The notes: generated by a model from the sequence alone, not told the origin. Positions 34,201-48,438 are shown, numbered from the stretch's first letter. The stretch: 64,000 nt of DNA from Plecoglossus altivelis (GCA_036571765.1 BROE01000013.1:6359183-6423182); one strand, 5' to 3'. Numbers and translations: made by a program.

Positions 34201-37200
34201 GCTGTAATCTCTGCAAGAGATGAATCACATTTCATATCATGCAAGATGAATGTATTCATACTGCATATTTTTCTAATTTCTCCTGTCTGACCATCTGTAT
34301 GTATTAAGTCTTACCAAGATTAATCTGTTGATCCTATTGGCACAGGAGACAGGTGTTTTTCCCTAATGCAGATATCAGTAAATAAGAACGGGTATCAAGA
34401 CGTAATCCAACATATTATTTTTTTTCATCTCTGTAATATATAGGAGACAGTGATTTCCCCCACCGGACAATATTGTTAAACTCGCTTGGTGATTACGGCG
34501 GGTGTTTATATTTATATGTATGTATTTATGTGCGTGTGTGTCCTGTACAGTGAGTGTGTAGGAGTGTTGAATGATGATAAGGCGAGAGGGGGGTGGAGTT
34601 CTGGAAATTTCATATGTACAGCATTGTGAATATCACTGACGTATGAAATTGCACTTTGTGTCCTTGGATCAGAGAGCTAAATCATTTAAGCGTAGTGATC
34701 CTTTACCAGATTGGAGGGGGGAGGGTGAAAGTCAGGGTGGGGGGGGGGCTGGTGGTGAGGGTGAGGGGGGGAAAGTGTTGGGGATTTGGCAGGTGGGTAT
34801 TGAGGTCTATTGAGGTTGAGAAGGATGGACCAGAGGTCACTTGCGACAAGGTTACTGTTGACCCCCATTCCATCCTGGTTACAAGAACCCGCTGATTATT
34901 TTTTTTCTCCAGGAAATTGAGATTTGATTTCTCTCTCTCCAGTTAAGTGGGTCTACAGTGGGTCAGCTTGTCTTGGAGGTCCGCTGGTAATATCACTGTC
35001 ACAGCACACAGGGACAGCCAACCTTACCTCTGGTTCATCTGCTGTGGGCCCTAGTCGTACATGCTCACTCCTCAAATTGCTTATGTAGAACACTTGTTTC
35101 CCTCCTATGTTGAGACAAGGGATGTGTGCACTCGAAGACCGCTTGCATACTAGTGCTAATGATTGGTTTGTCAGGCAGAGCTCTTCTTACTTAATCTCCT
35201 ACTTTGGTTGGAGACGATCAGAAGCAGAGAAATTCAGGCCACTATTGATTAGTAAAGCAGACTCATGTATGCAGTTTCTTTTCTTTTTTTTGCAGGGGGG
35301 AGGCTGGTGTCGATTGAAGCTTTGTTAAAGTAGGAATTGCCCTCCACTCCTTAACATGCAATTAGAGGCTGGACAATTTATATATAACCCAGATTATTGG
35401 ACAATATGTTTGAATAAGCATACAGATGGGTTGGTTTTATGACATAAGTCTCTCAACGTAATCCTTTCAACTCTAACACGGTCTAGGTTTACATTGCTAC
35501 CCTGTTATGAGACAGATGTCACAACCGACTTTCCAACCTGTGATTTGCGGGGTCAACATTGTTTAGCTGCGTTCAGAAGATTTTTTCTCTCTCTCCGTCA
35601 CCACAAGGAGTCCCCAACTGCACATTGGTCTCATGACCTCTACAAAGATTACGAGGATGATTATGACGTTGATGTAAGGCAACTTAAAGGAATGGTTGAT
35701 GCATTGATGTTGGATGATCAATAGTGCTTGTACCAAATCCTGGTCTTTGGAACAGCAAGAGCCCTGTTTGATAGCCAAGGCCCTCCTAGGCTTGCCTAGC
35801 TATTCAGGCAGAATGAACTCTCTGTCACAATAAGGGTTTCTGATTAGGGCAGCCAGACAGAAATGAAAATGAATTTCCAAAACTGTGGAGAGGTGTCGAA
35901 TGGAATTGTCACAGGTCAGACTTGAGGCGGGCTAGTGTATGCAAAGTAATTCATCCTGGACATTATCTCAATAATGATATATCTCAGGGATTATGAATTG
36001 GGATGTTTCCTCGCACAAGCCTTTAAATGATATTTAGGAAAGGGTCTAAGATCACTTTCGCCCCTTTAATTTCACAGACGTAGCCGTCACCTCCGGCATG
36101 AAATCTTATTCTAATCGCAAAGAGCAATTTGTGCAGTATAATCACCAAGGCGACCATTACACCAATGGCCCGCATTCCAATCACATTCTTCAACAGAGCG
36201 CTTGGTGCCATTGTAGTTGAATGTATCATGTGTTAAGACTTGCTTGAATTGGAAAGAAAAATGAAAGATTAGAATGATTTTTATTAATGTGAGCTGAGCT
36301 CCTGTTATGGAACATTACTACTCCTCATTGCTACCTTTTGGTGTGTGGCAAAATGATTAATTTCCAGCTGCTTTTGTAGAATTATATATCCTGAGATATT
36401 CAGACTTGCTCATATGTTTCCCTTTTGCAAATATGAGTCTCCAAAAGACTTTTATACAACTTGTACTGTATTTTGTAACCATTTTGTGAATCCTATGAAA
36501 TCATATTTATGGCAACTTCTTCATTTCATGCCTCTTGTTGAATTTCAAGGAAGCATGAATTGCAGGTTATTGCTTCATGGTGTATAAAGATCCGGCAACG
36601 GTATCTTTTCTCAAGCCACGTTCAGGTGCGCTTGAGTGTGGACGGCACCCGTCGGCTTTCTAATTGATCACCAGTGGGTGTGGATCAGAAGTTCTCCACT
36701 GGCTGACACACTGGTGAGATCCACCGGTAGGCTGGGCCTTCAATCAGATCAGGCTTTTGAACTGGGGGATTAGTGACCATAGAGACACTCTGAGGCTCCA
36801 CATGGGGGAGCAGGCTACTTCCTGCTTCCTTCCTCCAGTCTGATCCCCAGCACCCTGGGGCATCTACAAAGTCAACAGTTGTGTCTGAAGAAAACTTCAG
36901 GTCTTGCTGTGTTTTCTCCCGCAAACGTGTGCAATCTCTGGCGCTCTGTGATTCTGGCTCAGGTCTAAATGAAAACAGTGTTGTTTCTGTCCCTTTGCGC
37001 CGCCGCTGAGCAGCAGAACAGCGTGTCAGGCCAGTTTCCTCTGGATAATTTCAGACATGAGAGGCCTGTTTGAGCCCTGCATCAGCCCCCTTGGCTCGCC
37101 TGGCCTGGCCTTCATTAGGCCTGCTTATTGGTTGCACATGGCCACAGAGTGGACTGTGTGTTATTCCTCATGTGAAAGGTGTGGAGGAAATTGCTGAGTC

Positions 37201-37500
37201 CTCTGTCGTAAGACAACTCCCGGGGGTCGATTTCCTGGGCTTGCTTTGCACGCGTGGCCCGGCGTCTGCCTGGTGGCAGGCAGCGGGAATAATGAGCCTT
37301 ACAGAGTCGGGCCTCAGTGTGGCGAGCCTTGACATACCGGCTATGCTGGAACCTGATATCTGCATTGGACTGGACACAGAACCCTGCGGGACTCTGCATG
37401 CTGTCCTAGGGGAGAATGGCTTTGCTAACCTTCACCTTTGCTAGTTCCAAAGCTACCCCTTTCCATAAGGAATGCCGTATGTGCCCATACTACTCACATA
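28300..37500. other. Gene-free region upstream of mmp2, part 1
   Basis: No protein gene recognised on either strand. Contents include a T run near 28629-28643, octamer-like motifs (ATTTGCAT at 29722-29729; TTTGCAAAT near 30691), a TCAC/TCAT tetranucleotide run at 31514-31557 and a G-rich stretch at 34720-34770. Stretches such as 30640-31340 have the uneven, AT-motif-rich look of vertebrate conserved non-coding elements, but conservation cannot be measured here. Confidence 0.5.
31514..31557. repeat. Imperfect TCAC/TCGC/TCAT tetranucleotide repeat
   Basis: About ten tetranucleotide steps, all of the form TCNC or TCNT. Confidence 0.8.
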
Positions 37501-38513
37501 TAAAAAAACAAAACGAATAATGAAATCCTAATCTAGTAAATGTTAATGTTTAATGCCATTAGTATGGGTCAGTGTGGTCAGTCTTGGAAACCCACACTAA
37601 ATTCATAGAGTATCGAATTTGTGTTTAGTTTTCGCTAGCTACTTTACCAATCATGGCGTATAACTATGCAAGACATCCATTTTCCTCACCTAGCTGAGCA
37701 GTTCTCTGTGGTTGCTCCACCACCTATATAGTTCTCAGCAACTAAATCCATGCGTCTGTGCTATTCTGAGGCTCTCGTGTGTGGATATACCCTGCCACTG
37801 CATGGGTGTGCTCTGTGCCCTGAGCAAAGATGAAAAGTTTTTGGACTAGTAACCCCCTCTTCCCCTGCCAGTAATCACCCCAGAGCCCTGTAATCCATGG
37901 CACATGCAGATGCCGCCAGGGGAATATTACTGTTCATAATATTAATCTTCCCTCAAATTCTTTTCTGTTACCAAGATGAGGCGTCCTCGAGCGCCATGTT
38001 CTTATAGGAATTAAGTGTACTACAAGGGATTCATCGAGAGGTAGATATCAGCTCGTCAGGGATCAGGCCCAGACAGAGGTCGTATCAGAGGCTTGAGGAA
38101 CACGCAGGAGCGCCGCGTGCTCCATCTCCATATCCTCATAAACACTCACGCGACATGAAAGTCGGCGCTCCGCAGCGGGGACCCCCCTGATCGGCTCCCA
38201 GCCCACTTGAATCATGTCAGCTGGATCCAGAGGAGGGTTAAAGCCGCTTTAACGTTCTGCGTCCCACGGGGCTGTGAAACCTGGCTTAGCAGCAGGTAAA
38301 CCCGGTGCCACCGACGGAGGACAGCTGCATTGTCTGCGTCAGGTGATCAAAGGCGCCAAGCTTTCAGAAATGTGGAGAACAGAAATGAATAGATGTTACC
38401 CAAACGTCCTCCAGTGTCGCCTGCGATCCCTCCTCCATCAGTCTTCTACCTACAACTGTGGTTTTAGAACATTCGTTGGAACACGGTTCTGAGGCTGAAC
38501 GGGATTTGTGTTT

Positions 38514-38516
<3 letters not shown>

Positions 38517-38569
<53 letters not shown>
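38517..38569. repeat. (CT)n microsatellite
   Basis: Uninterrupted CT dinucleotides over about 53 bp. Confidence 0.95.
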
Positions 38570-38572
<3 letters not shown>

Positions 38573-41500
38573 AGCCCACCAGGCTCGTAATACAGGGTGA
38601 TTTTCAAAAGAATTAGCAGAGCTAATGACTGCAATTTGTTTTAGCAACTAAATAGCTCCCACTGAGGTGTGCTTACTTCAACCAGCCACTAAGTGAGTCG
38701 TTTAACCTTCAACTGTAAGACGATTCGTTTCTTTTTTTTGTGTCACCACGCTGATTGAAATTGAAATTACAGCAAATATACAAGATAGAGTCTAATAAGT
38801 GCTAATGTCTCTAAAAGAGCTCTAACCATTGAGGTATGAATGACCAGCTTGTGATCTAGAACATTCCACTATCACCCTCCTCAAGGAGCCTCAACACTGT
38901 TTATTAGTTAATAGTTTCCCCTCCCTCCTTTGATGGCTTGTGCATGTACTTGCATGAAATGTCTGAGAGGCTGTGGAATTGGATGCAGTCCACTGTGGCA
39001 CGGTGGGTATATATGCAATCAGGAAGCGAGCAGGCGAAGGCGTGGAGGTGCCAGTGGCGTGTGAAATCTGCTGGTGGGGATTGACAGCGGGATGACGGAT
39101 ACCTGTAAAATACATTCCTGCCTCCAGGAGGGGGGGATCATTCTCTGGGTGTTACCCCAAAACAGTCCCAGCGACACGACCGAGGGATTGCCTCTTCTCC
39201 TGGGTCGACCCCCCCCAACCATCTGAAGTAAGACCGAGCTATGATGGAGAGAGAAAGGTCCGGAACACTAGCACACATGGATTGTTTTGATGTCTGTGAA
39301 AGGCAAAGTCAATTATAAAGGCAGAAGTGTGTGTTTGCTCTGTCCCCAGAGCGGAACAACAAAGGCGATAGGCTGTAATGGAAACCCATTCTTTTGAAAC
39401 CGGCAACATTTACATGCTCTACATTAATGGATGGCCCTCGACATGTAAAAATCAAGCAGTTGCCTGAAAATGGACGTTATCACTCCATTATGTGTTTCTT
39501 GCCAGATCGTGAGAGAGAACAAAGAAAGATGGAGGAATCTGTAACGTTCTCTATTGATCCGTGCGCACGCAGTTACCGTGTATCGGTCGCCTGTAAATGG
39601 TCTGGCATGATGTGACCCATGGTTTTTCTCTGCGGGCGAATTAGTCACCATTAGGGGCTCTGAGGTCACCTTGCTATGAGCCTACCCATCCCTGTGGAGG
39701 TGATATTGTCAGAGGGACACTTTGCATACATTAGACTAGCATCTTAACCTTGACCAGGAAAATCTATTCTCCGATAGTTTGTGAAGGTTTCCTAAAGGGG
39801 GCTGCGAGGCCTCTGGGATCTGCCCATCCTTCCTCTTCTGCATATCCTGTTCAGTGTCCTGTTAGCTATCAGCGTGAATGCAGACCACCAGCCATGCATT
39901 GAGTGCATAATTATTCTATTTCCAAGATAAATCTGGTCTATAGTGTCATATCCATCATGGCTGTCACTTCTTACACAGAGAGTAGGGCACTAAATAGAAG
40001 CCTTTTTGCTCATGTGCACTTCTATATAGTCATCAATTCTCCACAGTCTATTCATTGTTTGGTTTGACAGACAGGCATTAATAATGAACGATCAGCCAGT
40101 GGCCCTCGAAAAGAGGAGTGTCGTGTGTGGGAGCTCACCAGGCGGAACACACATACTGTTTAAGAAACAGCTTCTTCCCTCGTTCAACCGGGGGAAATCA
40201 TCCACTTAATTTCACCGCTCTTTTCTCCCAGGAAGCTCTCCTTTGCAAGTGGACAATGTCTGAAGTGTGTTACGATCAATATTTGTGGGCTATCTGACCA
40301 GGAGAAGGACCAATATACAAGTGTTAACAAAAGGGCCCAGGCCATACCCAATGTGGGTTTACAACTTGTATACACTGCCAAACGATGTGAAAACAGTGGT
40401 TTGGTCTGCTAACGTTGCCCAAAGAGAGATTCTGATCCTTGTCCTTGACTTGTTTCGGAGTAATAAACATTGCTTGTCCACTCAGGAGCGACATGGAAAA
40501 AAGATTTAGTCACTGGCCGCAAGATGATGTTATGATTATGTGTTATTCCGCTGGACATTGGATTAGCGATGTTAGTCTTGATATAAAGCTAAAGAAAGGC
40601 TGTTGGGACTGATTGAGGTCAGAGCAGGTTATGTCATGTACATAACAAATATATTCTGACAATATTGGAGATATTCTGAGAGTCTGAGAGAGTGCCTTAC
40701 CATCATCCATCTGGCCTTCTTCTTGTTGAATACATTCTGTGTCGTTTTGTTTGTTGACAGTAAATTGCTATTTATTTTCCCCATATAAATACTGATATAG
40801 ACAAAATAATGTCAGTTGGCAATATGTATTAAGGTAAACGTTACAATGGAAGCTTATACTAAGTACTACAACACAAGGACTTTGAGAAGTTGTGTTCAAA
40901 TAGATGACTATGGATGAGATTCTGCCGGTTTGCATGCTTAAAAAAAAAATAAAAAAGATTTTTTTGAATGGAGGTAATTTTACTTTCATGATTGAAAAAG
41001 TCTTGAGTTCTCTTTTTGCACTGAGGTGTGATTTTCTGTCCAATAGAAGACATTCGCCAGTCTTTGTCAACCGATATTAGTTGTTCGACAAAAGGTAAAA
41101 GCCACAATTCATTGCAAAAGTGCCATTTAAGAAATGCTGTGTATGCCACTACGTATTAGGGATATATATTCGTTTATAATATCACAACCCTCCACAGTCA
41201 CACAATAGATAACTCAAATGATGGTATAGCAAGCGCAGGCTGAAGTGTTAAGATATGTTGTGTGTTACATGCATGACTGCCCCTGATGCATTTACAGTAA
41301 TTGATTCTTTTCAATGATTTTCAGAGCGCAAGCTCCCTCCGGAGCCGCCTCTCCCATGCATGTTTAAAAGGAGCGCAGGAACGTCACGCATCACTTCCTC
41401 CAACAGATACGGCGCCGCCCTGTAATTCAATATGGCCTTTTCACACCTAACCCAGGTGATTAACTGGCCCGGACACAGGCGCTGGCCTATGGTACAAACC

Positions 41501-44500
41501 CCATGGGTTTAAAACCCACATACTCCTCCCCCCATCTCTCTCGTTCTCTCCCCATCTCCCTATAATCCTGTCATACAAAACACCGATACACACTTACACT
41601 TACTCACATAGACATTATGTAGAAACCCAACCCCCATATTAGACTCTTCATGCCTTAGCGACTTGTTGCCGTTGTTGCCTGGGTTCCTATATATGACTTG
41701 TACCTCTTTTAACTGTACAGCAGAAGGAAATAACATGAATACTGTTCACTGCTGACCTTTTAAGTTATTGGCAGGGTATTTAAAGGTTTAACTTTTCAGA
41801 ATATACTGGATTAAATATTATTCTTATTTTTAACCATTTGTTAATTTAAGAGGACAATGGGTTGCCTTCATCTGGAATGGCTTATCTATTTTTCACTCGT
41901 TTCTCATGAAATTCTATTCTACACAAAATTAACTTGCCGATGAAATACCTCACACACAGTACACAAACGAAGGCAATGCTTGCTCTACAGCTCTTCAGCA
42001 CACAGCCTTTATGTGTATTGTGCTGGTAAACAACAGAGAAGTTATTTTCGAAATAAAGCAATTAAGCAGATCCAAAATGAACACAACCCGCTTGTAAACC
42101 GGCACATGGCAATGTCATTTGCATGCCTTTGAATAACTTACTCTCCAAGGGGGTTTCCTTCAGATGGAATTCTCAATGCCATGCACTCTTTGTTTTAAAC
42201 ACACACAAACAAACAAAAGCGTCCTGGGTGCAATGTAGTTCTTCCCTCCTCTAGCTCCTCCTCCTCCACCTCTCTCCTTTCCCCTCTGTCAGGTTGACCT
42301 GAAGCAGACTGACAGTGGCTGCAGAAGGCCATTACTCACCGCTGACTATAGAAGGGTACTTTCTTATTAGATGACCGGAGGGAGGTAAAAAAAAAGAAAA
42401 GGGAAAATAGCGTCTCAAGTTGTGCGCAGATCTTTTCTTTGGTCTTAATTAGAAGTGCCATCCATCATGGTCGCAGGGCTTCTATTCATTGGGCTGATTG
42501 GAGACATGACAAATGAATATGGGAAAAAACAGAGAGTCAGTCCGTAGCGAGAGATGGATGTCCTCTTGGCGGGGGGGGACGGGGGGCGGGGACAAGTACA
42601 GTTGGTGCTGGCGAGTGGCCAAGGCCCCCGATGCACCTGTCACTCTGTGGATCACCTGGGGGTCCACCCGCCGTCGCAGGGGCCGGCACGTCCCCTAACC
42701 CCACCCCCCCCCATTTATTAGTAAATGAACACCTTGTCACAGATACGTTTTTACCCCCACCACCTCTCCCCTCTCTCAAGCCCCAAGCCACCCTGCGTCC
42801 CCCACACTCTCCCCCCCTGGCCGAGCTCACCTTCCTGGGCTGAAATAATTGGATGTCAGTCACCGACTCGAAGAGGAGCATGTGTGTTTCCATGCGCGGA
42901 TGCAACAAGACTTCCCCTCCATTAAAGTGACTTCTTTTACAACTTCTGTGGTGTGGAACACCCTGAGAGATGTAACACATGAATGTTGAAAGTTGTAATA
43001 GTTGTTGCCTGGGTGTAATTATAAAACGGACATATTGAACATTACCCAGCCATTAGACGTGAATAGATTAAAGACGCCTCAGCACAATGCTCAGTCTCGT
43101 TCTGCCCTGCTGTGTTTGCGCCATGAGCTGCAGGCCCAGCGTGCCTATTGAAGTGTTAAGCAGCGAGGGCAAGCGAGAGGTTGGGGAGTTCACACAGAAT
43201 TAGACACCATTAGAAAGTATTTGAGTGACACACTGTAAGCCTTTTTCTCCTCCAGACTTTATTAGCTAACTCACTTTGATCCTATTATGCAGGAGACAAT
43301 TGTTCATCTGGAAATGAAGAAAAAATAATAACGTTATAAAGATTAATGCACCGCTGAACTTCATTCATCCGTCCGCCCACTTTTGCATAGACTCAACTCT
43401 CATAAAATTTGGAATTGGTTTTTCAATTATTGGAGTGCCTCAGCTCTCTGGCTAAACAAAGACTTTTCCGCGGATCCATTGAGATGAAGTTAGATTATGC
43501 ATTACCGCAATATCCAATTTAATAACTCCAATTTCCCTTTATTGTTTTCCTGTTTTCATTGTATTCCCTTGAACAGCTAAATCAAGCTGGCTGGCTGGCT
43601 GGCACAGACAGGAATACCACAACTGCCACTAACAAAGACATACACCAGACTCAACCCAATGAGTGAGGCTGCATAAGCATGAATAAATACAGTCACTCTT
43701 CAATGGGGGCGACAAGAAATTAGATTCTTAGTTCAAGTGACTGCGAGGCTGAAGAAAAAAAAAAGAATATGATTAAATTAATTATGAAGCAAATGAATAT
43801 TAGTCCCTGCTCAAATGGCTTTTAACATATTCACAATCATTGTCAGTTTGTCGGTTTAACTTTTATTAATCATATTTCACATTAAAGCCGACTCTTCTTG
43901 TGCTGTGTTGCTTTTATTTAACAGTTTGAATGACAAAATCGTTCCATATGAAAGTCTGCGTTTTTTTAAAATTTAATTTTACTGACTTACCACTGACTTA
44001 ACATTTGAATTCTTTCATATTTTAAAATGCTATCATATTTTTACCATATAGTTTATTCTAGTTCATTCAGTAAGGTGTTTTCCAAATATGTAAAAAAAAA
44101 CAAAAAATGAAGAAAGCTCCTGTCTCCAATTGGAGTGTCACAGTGTATTTTCAAATGACAAACTCAACAACCTTAACGTCATCCTGAAAATCTCACGGCT
44201 CTGGATACACCCGTTCTTCTTTAAATGGGAAAATGTCAATGATGTCGTTCCTAATTTGAAGAATTAAGTTGACGGAGCAGCGTAAACAAACTGTGGAGGA
44301 AGTACAATTCACTGTCACGTCCCTGCGCTTTACTCTCTAGACAAAGGAACAGGGAAAGAAGGATTGCAATTGCAAACCGTGGAACAGCAGCAGCAGCAAC
44401 AAAAAAAAACCAACCCCACCTCGATGTTTTTATCTTTCCTGTCTCTCTTTGAAGATTTGAAAGATGCTGCGCTTCTCGCGCTTCTGTCTGCAAAGCACCT

Positions 44501-46486
44501 TGGGAGGGCAGCCGCAGCAGAATGCCAGACAGTGGATGGCGAAGCCCTCGTCCCTGCGTGTGTAGTCACAGTGAATTCAGATGCAGGGACTACGAAGGGG
44601 AAAGGGAGTACAGTGGTTTTGGCCTCAGGCCATCCTGAGTAGAGCTCCCCAAGCTTGAGCAAAGTGAGGAGACATTTGTGAACACAGATGCATTTTGTTG
44701 TAAGAAAAGAACAGATGAGAAATGATGGCAACTCATAAAAATAACAAGGGCCCTTGCATATTTTGTTTCCCTGCGTCTCCCTCGGATATGCGCGGCCTAT
44801 TGAAATCCCTAACACACTGCTTGCTATGACGTGCCCCAGATAAAAGCATGGAGGACGTGTTAAATAAGGCCATTTGATATAAATCTGTCATGTGAGTCTC
44901 CCTCTGGTGCTCGGCTTTGAATGATGTAAGAGCAGAGCTGTTGAGCTGTTGGGTTCAGGGCTCCACGGTTTGGACTTGAACATGTTTTAAGTTTTTGAGG
45001 TAATCAGTTTTTCTTATTCTTACCAGAGGGGCGGAATTGTGAAGACATCTGTTATGTTATTAATTTCACATAAATCTTAAGCTCCTCGATGCTTGAAATG
45101 AGGCTTCATTCAAGCCGAATTAATGAAACATGATTGTAAGTCCCTCACGTGGAAGGGGCTGTCATACAATATTGAGTTGCTTATAATCACTGTGTAATCT
45201 CGGTGTCTGCCAGGGGAGGGCGGTGGGAAAGCCCTCCATGAAACAATGTCTTGAGGAGATCAGAACCCTCACCATATCTGGCAGGCTTAAAGAGCCAGGA
45301 ATCTGCTGCGAGTGACTCCCAGGTCGTCTGCAGAGAAAGACACCATCGCAACGCTACGTGCCAAATCACTGTGAAATGCTGTAATTGTTCAGATCAGAGT
45401 GTGGCATGTATGCTTGAAGCAACAACAAAAAACTACAAAAAAAAGGTTGGAGTTGTTGGAGACGCTTTGAGCTGGAGACTCCGTTTGGAGAGTTGTGAGT
45501 TTAGCTTGGCCAGGGTGGTGCTGTACCTGGCGGGACAGACGTCTGGCAGAGAGCAGGGACCCCGAGGTGTTTTGACATGCTCAGGATCGGGTCTACAGGC
45601 AAGCGAGCGCAACAGCAGCGCCGGCTTCCTGGCACACAGGCCGGCTGTGTTGTCAGGGGCCACAAGAGCACGCCACTCTGGGCCAGCGAGCTCACTGGAG
45701 GGCCAGCTCGTCACATTGAGTAAGCCTTGTCACAGCCCCGCTGGCGTGTCATCCCATTACCCCGCCAAGGCTTCTCGCACACCTGTCCCATGACGAGACT
45801 ACACACGTCAAAACACTCGTTTTGTGTAGCCGTGCTGTTTCCAGTTGTCAGTGCGGTACTACTCCTCCATACAAGCTGCTCCATGTTAATATCTGCCAAT
45901 GCACTTTATCGTCTGCATCAGTCAGGGGAACATGGCCGTTTTTATCTCGGATTGCCATACAATGCCGTTGCTCCAAACCAGCCTAATTATTTTTTATGCA
46001 AAGCAAGGCGAGAGGAGCGGGTGACACACAAATGCAGTCGAGATCTGGATAGACCTCATCAATGTTTGGCTGCGCCCACGACTTAATTAAGATTCACAAG
46101 GAGCCCAGCTCCTTTGTTCCCTCTGTGTTGGAGCATTGTTCCTCAGAAGTGAGCAGGAGTACAAATAATGGAGTGCAAACACTTCCTCCGGTGGAGCTAG
46201 CCCTTTCTCTAGAGGTTTAGCCTACTTTACTTTTCAAACTGACAGAAATGGGTTGTCTCAAATACGCCACTGCTTCGCTTCATTAGAGGAGTAGCCTGCC
46301 TTAAAACAAACAAACAATGCACCCTGCTACCCCCTTCCTTGCAGATGCAGCCACGCTTGCTAGCCCGCCCCTTCCAAAAGTGTCACATCCCCGGCAATCT
46401 GTAATTTTCGGACTCGAGGGGTTAATTGCCTGCCACGGCATCAAAGACAAGTTTTGATGTGCTTTTTGAGGGCTGTCTTTAGTCAA

Positions 46487-46555
46487 GATGGAGAGGGAGA
46501 GGGAGGGAAGGAGGGGGAGGATGGGAGGGGTGGGGGGGATAGAGGGAGGAAGGCA
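46487..46555. repeat. Purine-rich (GGGA/GAGG) tract
   Basis: Almost pure A/G on the plus strand, with GGGAGGG and GGGGGG blocks. Confidence 0.8.
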
Positions 46556-48156
46556 CTTGAGATTTCACTCCTGGCATAGCGGCTCAGGCGTCTCCTCAGG
46601 TAATCCTGGCTCTCAAAGGCATTATTGAATTTTCTTGTTTTTCTTCTTCTTCTTTGTCGAGGCGGGGAGGTGAGTGTGCGTGTGTGCGTGTGTGGAGAGG
46701 GGTGGCAGGGGAGGGGGTGGGTTAAAGAGAGTGAGTCTGACTTCAGAAGGGTCTGCGGCAGCTGCTTGATTCTCATTCACCTCTGCAGATCCACGTCAAA
46801 ACACAGCCAGACCTTTTAAAGCGCCTGACTTTGAAGTGAGGGGAGAGCCTCAAATCCAAGTTTGGGCCGCCACATATGCCCGGCCTGAAAAATTAGCAGC
46901 CATGTGCGTCTCCCTGCCCCCTTTGAAGTCTTGCAGTCGGGCTCCTCTGCCTGGTCTAACAGAGAAATCAGAGACGATGGGGCCCGAATCCCAGATTAAG
47001 ATAGTGATTCTGGGGGAATGGCAGGGCAGCCAGAGCCCCTCTTTGCCAGCTTTTGTTCTCCAGGGCCCATGAAGACTTTCTGCCGTGTTAACACTGTTTA
47101 TCTGACTCTCTTTACAGCAGTTCACCAAATTTGAAACATCTAGTTAAACAGGGAATTGTGATGGGGAACCTTGTGATGTAGGTCTCAGAGAGCGCACATA
47201 AGGACCTACGTCCTACTGACACCAGTTACCATCGAATGGTGTGCAGAAGAAGGACAGCAGGTTGGCATTAATAAGGCTGTGATTCATCCGCCCTCAGGGC
47301 AGCTTAAGAAAAGAGCAGGGTCCTTCTTATGGCCCTAGTCCCTGCTACTCGCTGCACTCCTTGGCAGAAGGCTATGCAGAGGAGCCAGTAAGTGACCTGC
47401 AAAAGAGAAAGCTCCTTTTGGAGCCACACCGATATTAACCTTGACAACAATGAGCTCACGCTGCTCTCCCCATTGTAATCTGTCCCGATTAGATGGGTTT
47501 GATTAAAAGGGAAGGGGGACACGAGCCTGCTAAGGGCCCCCCGCTGAGAATTGCTCTATGGCCTCGCTGACCCCCCACCTACCCAACAGGCCTGTCCTGT
47601 CAAGAAGGCTCAGCGCTCAGCCTCAGACGCTCAGCTGAGGCCTCTAATCCCCAACGCGTCTCCTCCCTTTCTCCCGATCCTCATCAACGCTACTTTCTCT
47701 CTCTTAAGCAGATTGAGAAGACGACTGCTATTTTCTTTTGCCTCAAAGTCAAGGTCCCTGAGGGATGTCACACTGATGGTAAGAGTTTGAAGTGTGCGAG
47801 ATGTGGGGAGTGATGCAAGACGAGTCTGCACGCCGTCGTCTCCCCCTCCGACAGGCAGATCAGTATCTCACCATGACGAAACCAGGTGTGCCGAGCCCCT
47901 GCTTAGCGACACACCTAAGTTGTCTGAGGGTTTGTTTAAACACGTTTCACAGCGATTTACTGTCACATCGCCGGGTATCATTTAAATTCCCTGTCAGCCG
48001 TCACAGCTTCTTCTACTGTTTTGGGAGGAAACCTGATGATCACTGTGTTTCGGTGAGCAACATCGTTTTAGTGTCTGTGCTTGTAGACAAGCGATGACAA
48101 CACACAAGGGTGGGTTTAAAGTTGCCGTGTCTGTTCACACCGGTGTGTGTTTCCAG

Positions 48157-48187
<31 letters not shown>
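48157..48187. repeat. C homopolymer (31 nt)
   Basis: Uninterrupted C run, followed by further C-rich sequence to about 48240. Confidence 0.9.
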
Positions 48188-48188
<1 letters not shown>

Positions 48189-48415
48189 CCTCCCCCCACC
48201 CACATACACGCATTTGGGTGAATCCCCCCTCCCCCTTCCCTCTGCCTGGGTGCCTTTGTTGTACCTCGCCTGGAGGTGGGTGTCGGAAGTGACTCGCTCA
48301 GAGCTCTCTCTCCTCTCTGTCTCTTGTCTCTGCCGTCGCTCTCCTGTTTGGCATCTGAGTGCAATCAGAAAAAACGTCAGCCAGGGCTTTGAGGTTCAGG
48401 TGGAGGGGTTTGGGT

Positions 48416-48438
48416 GGGGGGGGGGGGGGGGGGGGGGC
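48416..48438. repeat. G homopolymer (23 nt)
   Basis: Uninterrupted G run 229 bp downstream of the C run. Confidence 0.9.

Larger units (their letters stand above)
37500..48100. other. Gene-free region upstream of mmp2, part 2
   Basis: No gene recognised. It includes a long (CT)n run, an octamer ATTTGCAT at 42117-42124, an AT-rich block with TAATTA at 43779-43784, and a purine-rich stretch at 46487-46555. Two long plus- or minus-strand open frames (45251-45793, 42537-42980) have arginine-, serine- and proline-rich composition typical of chance frames in GC-rich DNA. Confidence 0.5.

Noticed and set aside
36023..36229. Minus-strand 68-codon frame with a hydrophobic stretch (VMVALVIILHKLLF)
   Set aside because: No known family and no splice or promoter context; AT-rich intergenic DNA easily gives such stretches.
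45251..45793. 180-codon plus-strand open frame
   Set aside because: No family resemblance, Ser/Arg/Ala-rich composition, overlapping frames on the other strand; a chance frame in GC-rich DNA.
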